DNA of 64,000 nt from Amorphoplanes digitatis (lineage in GTDB: Bacteria; Actinomycetota; Actinomycetes; Mycobacteriales; Micromonosporaceae), in NCBI RefSeq assembly GCF_014205335.1, contig NZ_JACHNH010000001.1:8640001-8704000 (forward strand), read 5' to 3'. Shown in pieces: positions 1 to 8,422 of the stretch (positions within the stretch are counted from its first letter, which is position 1; every line of letters starts with the position of its first letter). A program made the position numbers and the translations under genes. Below the pieces are notes generated by a model, which worked only from the letters and a program-made list of their open reading frames with translations, was not told where the DNA came from and ran no database searches.

Positions 1-255
1 TTACCCCACCAACAAGCTGATAGGCCGCGAGCCCATCCCAGACCGAAAAACTTTCCACCAAACCTCATGCGAGGAAAAGTCATATCCGGTATTAGCCCCC
101 GTTTCCGAGGGTTATCCCAAAGTCCAGGGCAGGTTACTCACGTGTTACTCACCCGTTCGCCGCTCGAGTACCCCGAAGGGCCTTTCCGCTCGACTTGCAT
201 GTGTTAAGCACGCCGCCAGCGTTCGTCCTGAGCCAGGATCAAACTCTCCAACAAA
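1..255 (-). rRNA. rrs: 16S ribosomal RNA, 5' end (partial)
   Basis: On the minus strand this reads as the start of bacterial 16S rRNA. The universal 8F site AGAGTTTGATCCTGGCTCAG is at 229-248, followed by the conserved stretch that leads into variable region V1 and the GTGAGTAACACGTGAGTAACC segment. By alignment to E. coli numbering the mature 5' end falls near 255. The gene runs off the left edge, so only about 255 nt are present. It is transcribed leftward from the promoter at 459-487 after a leader of about 200 nt. Confidence 0.97.
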
Positions 256-380
256 AACTGTGGAAAATCATCCCGGCAACAAAAAACTTGCTGCCAAAGG
301 ACACCACAACCACACCCACCAAAAACTAGTGGACACAGCCATGGCCAAAATCCTAATGGCACTGGCTTATCAAGCACCCT

Positions 381-400
381 GTTGAGTTCTCAAAGAACAA
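381..400 (-). promoter_or_regulatory. rRNA leader antitermination box (boxA-like)
   Basis: The minus strand reads TTGTTCTTTGAGAACTCAAC between the rrn promoter and the 16S 5' end. This matches the boxA-like element common in actinobacterial rRNA leaders, which recruits Nus factors to the polymerase. It lies about 125 nt upstream of the mature 16S end. The assignment rests on motif and position. Confidence 0.6.
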
Positions 401-458
401 CCACACACCGGAAAACCAGCCACCTGACCAGGTAACCCGTTCCCGGGGCACTCGCTCA

Positions 459-487
459 ACTTTACTAGGTCTTTCAGGCCCTGTCAA
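459..487 (-). promoter_or_regulatory. rrn operon promoter
   Basis: The minus strand has -35 TTGACA (482-487), a 17-nt spacer and -10 TAAAGT (459-464). This is close to consensus for the housekeeping sigma factor and unusual in such GC-rich DNA. Transcription would start near 450 and read through the boxA-like element into 16S. A single strong core promoter is visible. Confidence 0.85.
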
Positions 488-1411
488 CCGGTATCTCCCG
501 GTTCGTGCCGTTCGTCCCTAGCTAGCCCATCCTTGAGCCCGGGCCCGCGGTGAGCCGCACAAGGCAGCATCGTTACGATCCCGAAGTTCGAAGGATTTGG
601 CAGGACGGCCGCTAGCTGATCTCCCCGATCTCTCGGTTCGTTCCGCTTGCCTCGCCCGTTTCCCTGCCGGCTCGCAAAACATTACCCGGTCGTTTCCCAG
701 GCTCCAAATCGGCCCCCCGTGTCCCAGACCACAATGCCGCGACCTGCGCAAACGCATTTTTGCGCCACCCCGGACAACGCAACGTCGCCGATCAAGGCAC
801 CCAGCGTGCACACAATCGCCCGCCAACCCAACCGCCACGCAACCACCACAGGCCGAAACCCGCCTCACGCACCACCCCAACCCACTCCGCCGCTGTCCTC
901 ATTGACCCCACACCCGGCGTCCCACGCCCAACACCCTCCCGACCCGGATCCCCGCCTCGACAGAATCCGGGACTCCAGGACCAAGACGAGGCTCCGAGGA
1001 CACCCAACCCGCCAGGGCAACCCGCCAGGGCAACCCGCCAGGGCAACCCGCCAGGGCAACCCGCCAGGGCAACCCGCCAGGGCAACCCGCCAGGGCAACC
1101 CGACAACTACGCCCTGATGGCGAGGCCGAGTCGATGCCAGCCGACGCGACTGGAAACGGCCTGGCTGGGAGGCCTGGGTAATGAGGCCTGCGCAGGGCAT
1201 GGTGACCTGGCCATATTGGGAAATCTGGGCAGGGCGAGCGGATCTTGGAAGGCGTTGGAAGGTAGTTGCGTCGAACGTGCCGCTTCTCTACAAACGGCCG
1301 TCCCGCGATCAAGCTTCCGTCCTGCGATTGGTTGGGTGGACGGCGTTGTTCGGGTTCCACGACCTCAGGGTCCTGAGGATCGACGGAAGCACTGCCTAGA
1401 GGCGCCGCAGG
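488..1411. other. Intergenic region upstream of the rrn operon
   Basis: About 0.9 kb between the rrn promoter and the stop codon of the oxidoreductase gene. Open frames exist on both strands, but none has a recognisable domain or ribosome binding site, and several owe their length to the 13-bp tandem repeat at 1012-1102. I see no RNA gene or transposon end. Additional rrn promoters could lie here, but none is as clear as the one at 459-487. Confidence 0.6.
1012..1102. repeat. 13-bp minisatellite, 7 perfect copies
   Basis: Seven identical tandem copies of CCAGGGCAACCCG cover exactly 91 bp. The unit is not a multiple of three, so every frame yields the same repeated peptide; this argues against coding function. 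The copies are perfect, which suggests recent expansion and likely copy-number variation between strains. Confidence 0.95.
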
Positions 1412-2773
1412 CTAGAGGCTTCGCAGGGCATCGCCGATTGCTCGGTGGAACGTTGGATACGCCCAGATAGTGGCCTTGAGCGTGGCCACCGGAACCTCGG
1501 CCTTCACCGCCACCGCAAGAGCACCCAGCATCTCGCCACCCGACGGTCCGGCCGAGGTGGCGCCCACCAGGACCCCGCGGCCCCGATCAGCGATGACCTT
1601 GATGAAGCCCTCGTTGCCCGGGCCATGGATAAACCCACGCGAAGAAGACGGCAGGCTCGAATAGCCGACCTGCACGTCGACGCCGGCGTCGCGGGCCTGC
1701 TTCTCCGTGTACCCGACCGCGCCGATCTCCGGATCGATAAACGTGACGCGGGGCTTCGCGTGGAAGTCGGCGGCGGGGCCGCCCTGGCCGAGGATGTCCC
1801 GGACGGCGACGTCCGCCTCGTACATCGCCATGTGGGTGAACGCGCCGTTGCCGGTCACGTCGCCGACCGCCCAGACCTTGTCGGCGGCGCGCATCCGGTC
1901 GTCGGTGCCGAGGAACCGGGCCGCCGGGTCCAGGCCGATCGTGTCGAGGCCCAGGCCGTCGAGGCGAGCCGCGCGGCCGGTGGCGACGAGCAGCCGTTCC
2001 CCGGTGACGGTCGAGCCGTCGGAGAGTACGACGGTGAAGCTCGCGCCGGAGTGGGAGACGCGCTGTGCGCGTACCCCGGTGAGGATTTTGACGCCGTCGG
2101 CCGCCAAGGCCGCGGTGGCCGTCGCGGAGGATTCGGGCTCTTCCATCGAGAGCACGCGGGCGCTGCCCTCGATGACCGTGACCTGCACGCCGAAGCGGGC
2201 CATGACGTGGGAGAGCTCGAGTCCGATCGCGCCGCCGCCGAGGACGAGCAGCGTGGCGGGCAGGGTCTCGGCCTCGACGGCCTCGCGGTTGGTCCAGTAG
2301 GGGGTGCCGGCGAGGCCGTCGATCGGCGGGATGACCGCCGTCGTGCCGGTGGCGATCACGATGCCGCGGCTCGCCGTCCACTCCTGGTCGTTCACGCGGA
2401 CGCGCCCCGGGCCGACGATGGCGGCCCGGCCGCGGACGAAGTGGCCGCCTTTGGCGGTGAACCGGTCGACCGCGACCTTGTCGTCCCAGGTGTCGGTCGC
2501 CTCGTCCCGGATTCTGCGCGCGACGGGCGCCCAGTCGGGCTGCACCTGAGCGTTGCCGGCCAAGCCGGGAATGCGGCGTGCCTCGGCGAGCGCGTTTCCG
2601 GCACGGATCATCATCTTGGTCGGGATGCATCCCCAATAGGGACACTCGCCGCCGACCAGCGTGTGCTCGACGCCGACCACGTTGAGGCCCGCCTCCGCGA
2701 GCCTCCCGGCGGCCTCCTCGCCGCCCACACCAAGGCCGACGACCACGACATCCACTTGCTGTCCTTCGCCCAT
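1412..2773 (-). CDS. Pyridine nucleotide-disulfide oxidoreductase (FAD-dependent)
   Basis: 453 aa from ATG 2773 (MGEGQQVDVVVVG). The N-terminus has an FAD-binding dinucleotide fold (VVVVGLGVGGEEAA), then the redox-active disulfide motif GGECPYWGCIPTK, a central NAD(P)-binding GGGAIGLELSHVMA, a second FAD motif ending AVGDVTGNGAFTHMAMYEA, and the C-terminal dimerisation domain. This is the architecture of the dihydrolipoamide dehydrogenase/mercuric reductase family. Substrate unknown: the C-terminus reads YPTFHRAIGD where Lpd enzymes have HPTxSE, and there is no 2-oxoacid dehydrogenase neighbour, so it is probably not a standard Lpd. A longer GTG start at 2884 would run into the divergent hydrolase gene and is unlikely. 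Only 38 bp separate the two divergent starts. Confidence 0.88.
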   Translation of the reverse strand: MGEGQQVDVVVVGLGVGGEEAAGRLAEAGLNVVGVEHTLVGGECPYWGCIPTKMMIRAGNALAEARRIPGLAGNAQVQPDWAPVARRIRDEATDTWDDKVAVDRFTAKGGHFVRGRAAIVGPGRVRVNDQEWTASRGIVIATGTTAVIPPIDGLAGTPYWTNREAVEAETLPATLLVLGGGAIGLELSHVMARFGVQVTVIEGSARVLSMEEPESSATATAALAADGVKILTGVRAQRVSHSGASFTVVLSDGSTVTGERLLVATGRAARLDGLGLDTIGLDPAARFLGTDDRMRAADKVWAVGDVTGNGAFTHMAMYEADVAVRDILGQGGPAADFHAKPRVTFIDPEIGAVGYTEKQARDAGVDVQVGYSSLPSSSRGFIHGPGNEGFIKVIADRGRGVLVGATSAGPSGGEMLGALAVAVKAEVPVATLKATIWAYPTFHRAIGDALRSL

Positions 2774-2811
2774 GCGACCAGCCTTCCACTTTTCGCCGGT
2801 ACCGTGCGTGC

Positions 2812-3903
2812 ATGTCAGCGGACGATGATGCCCACGGCTTCGTGGCGCCCGGATATGAAGTCGTCCGGGAGGTGTTCGCGGCACATCCCAGCGGCGGTTC
2901 CGCCCTCTGCGTGCTGCGCCACGGCGAGCGGATGGTGGATCTGCGTGAGGGTTGGGCGGACGCCGCCCGTACCCGGCCGTGGGTCGAGGAGACCCTGGTC
3001 AATGTGTATTCGGTGGGCAAGCCGGTGATCGCGCTTGCGGTGCTGCTGCTTGTCGACCGCGGCCTGGTCGGGCTCGATGATCCGATCGCGCGTCACTGGC
3101 CCGAATTCCTGACCCCCGCTTCGGTACGGCAGGTGCTCACCCATACGGCCGGTCTGCCCTTTTTTCCGGTACGCCGGGAGGCGTCGGACTGGGGCGATTG
3201 GGACCTGCTCTGTGCGGACCTGGCCGGCGCGAGCCCGCAGTGGCCGCCGGGCACGGTGGCGGCCGAGCACGCGCTGACCTACGGGCATTTGCTGGGCGAG
3301 GTCGTCCGTCGGGTCGACGGCCGGCCGCCGGCGCGTTTCGTCGCCGAGGAGATCGCGGCGCCGTGGGGCCTGGACTTCGGTTTCGGGGCCGCCGAGCCGG
3401 AGCGATGCGCCGAGCTCGAGTTCGACCGGCCGGACCGGCCCGCGCTCATGCTCGGCGAGCCCGGGTCGGTGCGTACGCGATCGGTCCTGAACCCGCCGGG
3501 CGCACGCGACCTCGCGGTCGTCAACAGCCCGCTCTGGCGAAATGCCGTCGTTCCCGCGGTGAATCTGCACGCCACGGCGCCTTCCCTCGCGCGTTTCTAT
3601 GCCGGGCTGCTCGCCGGCGGGGTGCTGGACGACCGCCGGTTGCTGAGCGAGGCGCTCGTCGATGACCTGACGTCGGCGCACTTCTCGGGTCATGACCACT
3701 TCATCGAGAGTTCGACGACGTGGGGCCTCGGCGTGCAGCTGGAGCCCGACGGGACTTGGGGCATGGGTGGCCTCGGCGGCAACGCGGCGTGGGCGGACCC
3801 GGCGACGGGCCACGCGATCGCCTTCGTGACGCGGCAACTCGGCGACTTCGACCGGGTCGAGGCGATCGACGCCGCGATCGCCTCGGTGCGACCTCTCAAC
3901 TGA
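2812..3903 (+). CDS. Serine hydrolase, beta-lactamase/EstB-like family
   Basis: 363 aa from ATG 2812. The SxxK catalytic motif is S67-V-G-K70 (in YSVGK), the position usual for class C beta-lactamase-like esterases. A Tyr-containing second motif (LTYGHLLGEVV) and a Gly-rich C-terminal segment (WGMGGLGGNAAW) follow. No signal peptide is visible, so it is probably a cytoplasmic esterase or peptidase-like hydrolase, not a resistance beta-lactamase. It is divergent from the flavoprotein gene with a 38-bp gap, so the two promoters must overlap. Confidence 0.85.
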   Translation: MSADDDAHGFVAPGYEVVREVFAAHPSGGSALCVLRHGERMVDLREGWADAARTRPWVEETLVNVYSVGKPVIALAVLLLVDRGLVGLDDPIARHWPEFLTPASVRQVLTHTAGLPFFPVRREASDWGDWDLLCADLAGASPQWPPGTVAAEHALTYGHLLGEVVRRVDGRPPARFVAEEIAAPWGLDFGFGAAEPERCAELEFDRPDRPALMLGEPGSVRTRSVLNPPGARDLAVVNSPLWRNAVVPAVNLHATAPSLARFYAGLLAGGVLDDRRLLSEALVDDLTSAHFSGHDHFIESSTTWGLGVQLEPDGTWGMGGLGGNAAWADPATGHAIAFVTRQLGDFDRVEAIDAAIASVRPLN

Positions 3904-3984
3904 CCAGGATCGCCGCCGATTCTGTCCCCCACGGGGCATGGGGCTCCCTGCGCGAGTGGAATCACCAGGGTGACGGAGGCGGCC

Positions 3985-4845
3985 ATGCGAGGACGATGGC
4001 GGGCAGCACTGGTGTCTGCCGTCCTCATGGCCGCCAACGTGACGCTGCCCGGGGCCTCGACCGCGGGTGGCGCCGGCCTCACCGCGGCGCCGCCGAACAC
4101 CCGCGCCATGTGGTTGTGGGACGACGACCCCGCCGCCGAGGTGGTGGCCTGGGCCGTACGGCAGCACGTCTCCGAGATCTTCGTGCACGTCCCGCCGTCG
4201 GTGCTGGCCGGCGGTGACCTCACGCGGCTGCGGGAGATGAAGCGCTACGCCGATGCCCTGAAGATCAAACTGCGCGCTCTGGGTGGCGACCCGGGCTGGA
4301 TCGACGATCACGCCGCGGCGCTCGACTGGCAGCGGGCCGCGTCGTCCACCGGGCTCTTCTCCGGCGTCCACCTGGACGTCGAGCCGTACCTGGGCGACGG
4401 CTGGACCACCGACCGGCAGGCCACCCTGATCGCGTACCTGAGGCTGCTGGACGAGATGCGGGTGGCCGGCACGCTCCCGATCGAGGCCGACGTGCCGTTC
4501 TGGCTCGGCGAGTACAAGGTCGGCTCGAGGAACCTGGCCGACGAGGTGTTGCGCCGGGTGAACGGCGTGACCGTGATGAGCTACCGGGACACCGCGACCG
4601 GGACGAACTCCATCCTGTCGATCAGTCAGGACTGGCTCGCGCGGGGCAGGGCCGCCGGCAAGCGGGTGCGCCTGGGCGCGGAGACCGGGCCGCTGGCGGA
4701 CTGCCCGCACTGCACCTTCCACGAGGAGGGCGCGACCCGGCTCGTCCGAGAACTGGCCAAGGTGGACGCGGCGACGCGCAGGACCGCGGCCTTCGGCGGG
4801 ATCGCCGTACACCACTACCGCGCCTGGCGGACGTTGCCGGCCTAG
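3985..4845 (+). CDS. Secreted TIM-barrel-like protein of unknown substrate
   Basis: 286 aa from ATG 3985, chosen because GGAGG at 3975-3979 is correctly spaced; an in-frame GTG at 3970 would add five residues. The N-terminus is a signal peptide: RGRWR, a hydrophobic segment, then a small-residue cleavage region near ASTAGGA. The mature part has alternating beta/alpha segments with acidic residues at strand ends (HLDVEPYLGDGW, IEADVPFW, VTVMSYRDTA), as in glycoside-hydrolase-like TIM barrels. A CPHC pair sits near the C-terminus. I do not recognise a specific family, so hydrolase function is inferred from fold-like features only. Confidence 0.75.
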   Translation: MRGRWRAALVSAVLMAANVTLPGASTAGGAGLTAAPPNTRAMWLWDDDPAAEVVAWAVRQHVSEIFVHVPPSVLAGGDLTRLREMKRYADALKIKLRALGGDPGWIDDHAAALDWQRAASSTGLFSGVHLDVEPYLGDGWTTDRQATLIAYLRLLDEMRVAGTLPIEADVPFWLGEYKVGSRNLADEVLRRVNGVTVMSYRDTATGTNSILSISQDWLARGRAAGKRVRLGAETGPLADCPHCTFHEEGATRLVRELAKVDAATRRTAAFGGIAVHHYRAWRTLPA

Positions 4846-4878
4846 GTTTGCGCGGCCACGCCCACCGGACAGGTGGTC

Positions 4879-4930
4879 GCGGGTCCTGCCGACCATCAAC
4901 GGACGAACGCAACGGGCCGGCAGGACCCGC
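4879..4930. terminator. Bidirectional hairpin between convergent genes
   Basis: Perfect 13-bp arms GCGGGTCCTGCCG (4879-4891) and CGGCAGGACCCGC (4918-4930) flank a 26-nt loop. It lies between the convergent secreted protein gene and the photolyase gene. There is no clear T tract. Confidence 0.6.
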
Positions 4931-4973
4931 TTCCACTGCCGCCCGGCGTACCGGACGGAGCTACGCCGCCGAG

Positions 4974-6308
4974 TCACGGCCGCAGCCAGACCGCGTCGTC
5001 GCGGTGCGACTCGAGCGGCCCGGGATAGTCGAGGCCTGAGCGCACCGCCTCCGGCAGACGCCAGGGCTGGTGCACGGCCTTTCCATCGACGGATTTGAGC
5101 TCGGGAACGTAACGACGAACATACGCGCCATCGGGGTCGAAGCGCTCGGCCTGCCTGATCGGATTGAACCGCCGGTGGGGTCTGGTGTCGTGGCCGGTGC
5201 CGGCCACCCACTGCCAGTTGCCGGAGTTGTTCGGCACGTCGCCGTCGATCAGCCAGCGGAAGAACCACTTCACGCCGTCGCGCCAGTCCAGGCCCAGATG
5301 CTTGGTGAGGAATGACGCGGTGATCAGCCGGGCGCGATTGTGCATCCATCCCTCGGCGCGCAGCTGCCGCATGCCCGCGTCCACCACCGGCACCCCGGTC
5401 GAGCCATCCTGCCAGTGCTTCAGCGCGTCCTCGTCGGCTCGCCACCTGTAGTCGCCCGCCTTGCGGTAGGCCTCCGTGGACATCGCCGGGAACGCGGCGG
5501 TGGCCTGGTAGTAGAAGTCGCGCCAGCAGAGTTGGCGGACGAAGGCGTCCGGTCCCGGCCCGCCGATCTCCCGGGCCGCGTTCGCCACGGCCAGCGGCGA
5601 GACACATCCGAACCGCAGGTAGCCGCTCAGCCGTGAGGTTCCGTCCATGGCCATCTGGTCGTGCAGGTCGTCGTAGGGCCCGAGGTGCCGGAGCCAGGCC
5701 TTGAGCCGTCGCTGCCCCTCGCTCTCGCCGCCCGGCGCCGCCCCGGGCGACTCGCTGTCCGGCGCCTTCGGAAGCCGGCCGACGGCGATGCCCGGCGGCA
5801 GGGTGATCTTGTGAGGGGTGGCGGCCTCGTCTCGCCACCGCGCCGACTCCCAGGCCCGGTGGTAGGGCGAGAAGACCCGGTAGTGGTCGCCCCCGCCGCC
5901 CGGCCGCACGCCGCCCGGCGGGACGACCGTGGTGCCGGGCAGAAGCCGCAGCGAGATGCGGTGCCGCTCGCACTCCCGGTCGAGGCGCTGCTCCCTGCGC
6001 CGGGCGTACCCGCTGACGTCGGCGGCGAGCGCGATTCCCTCGGCGCCGACCTCGCGCGCCAGCCTGATCGCCTCCGCGACCGGCTCGCCCTCGCGGACGA
6101 CCAGGTCGGCGCCCTTTCGACGCAGGGTCTCGCGCAGGTCGGTGAGGCTCTGGTGCAGGAAGAGCGCCCGGTTCGGCGAGATCCCTCGCAGGCGCGGATC
6201 GAGCACGAAGAGCGGCACCACCTGCTCGGCGGCCGCGCAGGCGGCGGCGAGGGCCGGGTTGTCGCGCACCCGCAGGTCGCGGGTGAACAGAACCACCGCG
6301 GTCCGCAT
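4974..6308 (-). CDS. phr: Deoxyribodipyrimidine photolyase (class I CPD photolyase)
   Basis: 444 aa from ATG 6308. It repairs UV-induced cyclobutane pyrimidine dimers with blue light and reduced FAD. The N-terminus is the antenna-binding Rossmann domain (TAVVLFTRDLRVRDNPAL). The C-terminal FAD domain carries FGCVSPLAVA, QLCWRDFYYQ, GWMHNRARLITASFL, GDVPNNSGNWQWVAGTG and RRFNPIRQAERFDP, the standard photolyase signatures. Length is usual for the family. It starts 2 bases after the stop of crtB on the same strand, so the two are almost certainly co-transcribed; a crtB-phr pair is a known light-response arrangement. Pairing with a MerR/B12-type regulator nearby supports light induction. Confidence 0.95.
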   Translation of the reverse strand: MRTAVVLFTRDLRVRDNPALAAACAAAEQVVPLFVLDPRLRGISPNRALFLHQSLTDLRETLRRKGADLVVREGEPVAEAIRLAREVGAEGIALAADVSGYARRREQRLDRECERHRISLRLLPGTTVVPPGGVRPGGGGDHYRVFSPYHRAWESARWRDEAATPHKITLPPGIAVGRLPKAPDSESPGAAPGGESEGQRRLKAWLRHLGPYDDLHDQMAMDGTSRLSGYLRFGCVSPLAVANAAREIGGPGPDAFVRQLCWRDFYYQATAAFPAMSTEAYRKAGDYRWRADEDALKHWQDGSTGVPVVDAGMRQLRAEGWMHNRARLITASFLTKHLGLDWRDGVKWFFRWLIDGDVPNNSGNWQWVAGTGHDTRPHRRFNPIRQAERFDPDGAYVRRYVPELKSVDGKAVHQPWRLPEAVRSGLDYPGPLESHRDDAVWLRP

Positions 6309-6309
6309 C

Positions 6310-7215
6310 TCAGCCCCGCACCGACGCGACCATCGGCGTGCCCGCCCTGGTCAGCATGGAGCGCGCCGCCACCCGGGCACGGCGCGGAGCGGGGACCGTC
6401 GCCCGGCGGGCGAAGACGTCGTAGTCGGCCGCGACGACCTCGTCGAGGATGCCGCGGTACAGCTGGAAGGCCGTGCGCAGGCAGGCCTGCGAGCCGGGCA
6501 GCAGCAGGGTGACTCCGGGAGCCGCGGCGGCGTAGTGCTCGTCGGCGCGGGCCACCGCGGCCCGGATCAGGGATCTGATCCGGGGGCTCGAACGGCGCTG
6601 CGCTCGAGCGGCGCGCAGGTCGTCGCGGGTGACGCCGAACTCGGCCAGGTGATCGTCGGGCAGGTAGGTGCGGCCGCGATCGAGGTCCTCGGCGACATCG
6701 CGGATGAAGTTGGTGAGCTGGAAGGCGAAGCCGAGCTGGCGGGCCGGCTCGCGGGCGGCGACCGGGTCGCTCGAACCCAGGATGGGCAGCATCATCGTGC
6801 CGATGACGGCGGCCGAGCCCTCCATGTAGTCGAGCAGGTCGTCATAAGTCGCGTAGGACGTGATGGTGAGATCCATCGCCATGCTGCGCAGGAACGACGC
6901 GAAGTCGGCATGATCCAGGTCAAAGACTGCGATCGTGTGGAGAACCGCGGGCAGCAACGGGTCCTCGGCCGGCCCGCCGGCCAGCCCGGCGAGGAACCCT
7001 TCGGACCAGGCGGTGAGCCGCGCCGCGCGTGCCGCCGGGCGCAGGTCATCGGTGCTGTCGACGATCTCGTCGGCGTAGCGCGCGAAGCCATAGAGCGCGT
7101 GCACGTGGCGGCGCTTCCAGGCGGGCAGCAACCGGGTGGCCAGGTAATAGGTGCGGCCGTGGCGCTTGTGGATCCCGCGACACCGTTCGTACGCGGCAGC
7201 AAGATCGATCTCCAT
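6310..7215 (-). CDS. crtB: Phytoene synthase
   Basis: 301 aa from ATG 7215, which has GGGAGAGG just upstream; an in-frame ATG (7227) and a TTG (7230) also precede it. The enzyme condenses two GGPP to phytoene, the first committed carotenoid step. Squalene/phytoene synthase signatures are visible: YLATRLLP near the N-terminus, the first Asp-rich motif in FARYADEIVDS, and the second in FIRDVAEDLDRGRTYLP. Squalene synthase is the main alternative, but linkage to crtI and a GGPP synthase favours phytoene. First gene of a two-gene operon with phr, divergent from the GGPP synthase gene. Confidence 0.93.
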   Translation of the reverse strand: MEIDLAAAYERCRGIHKRHGRTYYLATRLLPAWKRRHVHALYGFARYADEIVDSTDDLRPAARAARLTAWSEGFLAGLAGGPAEDPLLPAVLHTIAVFDLDHADFASFLRSMAMDLTITSYATYDDLLDYMEGSAAVIGTMMLPILGSSDPVAAREPARQLGFAFQLTNFIRDVAEDLDRGRTYLPDDHLAEFGVTRDDLRAARAQRRSSPRIRSLIRAAVARADEHYAAAAPGVTLLLPGSQACLRTAFQLYRGILDEVVAADYDVFARRATVPAPRRARVAARSMLTRAGTPMVASVRG

Positions 7216-7279
7216 GGCCTCTCCCATCAAATCGACTCACCAATCGACGCAACTGGAATCCTACGGTACTCTCGCTGCC
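7216..7279. promoter_or_regulatory. Divergent control region of the carotenoid genes
   Basis: The 64 bp between crtB (minus) and the GGPP synthase (plus) must contain or overlap promoters for both arms of the cluster. It is more AT-rich than its surroundings (for example CATCAAATCGACTCACCAATCG). It is the natural place for operator sites of the linked MerR-type regulator. I could not assign a definite -35/-10 pair. Confidence 0.4.
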
Positions 7280-8392
7280 GTGGCCAACGACATCCTCGAG
7301 GCAAGCCCTCGTTTCGGGTTACCTCGCCAGACAGCCCCTGAGGTTGATCTCGTGCCCGCCGTCGAGGGCACTCTGACCGAGTTCCTGGACGGCCAGATCT
7401 CGGCGCTGGGCGGCGTGGATCCGGCGCTCGGCCGCTTCGCCACCACGACCCGGGATCTCGTGCTGGCTCGCGGCAAGCGACTACGTCCGACGTTCGCCTA
7501 CTGGGGCTGGCGCGGAGTCGCGGCCCCGGGCGAGCCCGTCGAACCGGTGCTGCCGGCCCTCGCCGCGCTGGAGCTGATGCACACGTTCGCGCTGGTCCAG
7601 GACGACGTCATGGACGGCTCGGCGACCCGGCGGGGCAACCCGACAGCGCACCGGGTCTTCGCCGGCCAGCACAGCGACGCGGGCCTGCTCGGCGATCCGG
7701 ACCAGTTCGGCGTGACGTCGGCGATCCTCGTCGGCGACCTCTGCCTGGTCTGGGCCGATCAGCTCCTGGCCCGGGCCGCGCTACCCGCGGCGACGTTGTT
7801 CGCGGCGCGCGCCGGCTACGACCGTATGCGCGCCGAGGCCATCGCGGGGCAGTATCTCGACGTCCTCGGCGAGGCCGCGCCCGGCACCTGGTCCCTCGAG
7901 CGCGCGCGGCTGGTCGCGCGGCACAAGACGGCGAGCTACACCGTGCAGCGCCCGCTGCAGTTCGGGCTCGCGCTGGCCGGCCGGACCGAAGCCGGCGTGG
8001 CGGCGGTCGACGAGGCCTACAACCGCTACGGCCTCGCGGTGGGCGAAGCTTTCCAGCTCCGCGACGACCTCCTGGGTGTGTACGGCGACCCCGTCGTCAC
8101 CGGCAAGCCGGCCGGCGACGACCTGCGTACCGGCAAGCCCACCGCCCTGCTGATGCTGGCGCACGAGCTCGCCGACCCCGCGCAGCGGGCCGAACTCGCC
8201 CGGGACTGCGCCGAACCGGTCGCCCGGCGGGCCGAGGTGATCGCCGAGACCGGCGCCGTCGCGCGGGTGGAGGCCCTGATCCAGCTTCGGGTGGCCGAGG
8301 GCATCGATGCGCTCGCGGACGCGCCGATCCACGACGAGACCCGCGTCGCGCTGACGGACCTGGCTGTCACCGCGACCCACCGCCCGACATGA
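7280..8392 (+). CDS. crtE: Geranylgeranyl diphosphate synthase (polyprenyl synthetase)
   Basis: 370 aa from GTG 7280 (VANDILEASP). Upstream in-frame starts at 7151 and 7214 would overlap crtB head-on, so GTG 7280 is preferred. The enzyme extends prenyl diphosphates with IPP. First Asp-rich motif DDVMD at residues 108-112 (LVQDDVMDGSATRRG), second motif in FQLRDDLLGVYGDP with the following GKPAGDDLRTGKPT; both Mg-binding sites are intact. C20 product length is inferred from the carotenoid context, not from sequence. Start of the plus-strand carotenoid operon, with crtI 30 bp downstream. Confidence 0.92.
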   Translation: MANDILEASPRFGLPRQTAPEVDLVPAVEGTLTEFLDGQISALGGVDPALGRFATTTRDLVLARGKRLRPTFAYWGWRGVAAPGEPVEPVLPALAALELMHTFALVQDDVMDGSATRRGNPTAHRVFAGQHSDAGLLGDPDQFGVTSAILVGDLCLVWADQLLARAALPAATLFAARAGYDRMRAEAIAGQYLDVLGEAAPGTWSLERARLVARHKTASYTVQRPLQFGLALAGRTEAGVAAVDEAYNRYGLAVGEAFQLRDDLLGVYGDPVVTGKPAGDDLRTGKPTALLMLAHELADPAQRAELARDCAEPVARRAEVIAETGAVARVEALIQLRVAEGIDALADAPIHDETRVALTDLAVTATHRPT

Positions 8393-8422
8393 TGAGCCTC
8401 TCGCCGACCTGGGAGCTGTGAA

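Noticed and set aside
1012..1102. Possible CRISPR array
   Set aside because: Units are 13 bp and directly adjacent without spacers, and no cas genes are in the window.
647..1470. Several frames with repeating PGQPARATRQGN-type peptides
   Set aside because: Same peptide arises in all frames of the 13-bp repeat; codon use and start sites are not gene-like.
3985..4845. Naming the secreted protein a specific glycosidase
   Set aside because: Only fold-like acidic strand ends are seen; no family signature could be matched.
2815..5973. 1052-aa minus-strand frame
   Set aside because: Arg/Pro-rich shadow antisense to the hydrolase and the secreted protein genes and out of frame with the photolyase gene; no domain.
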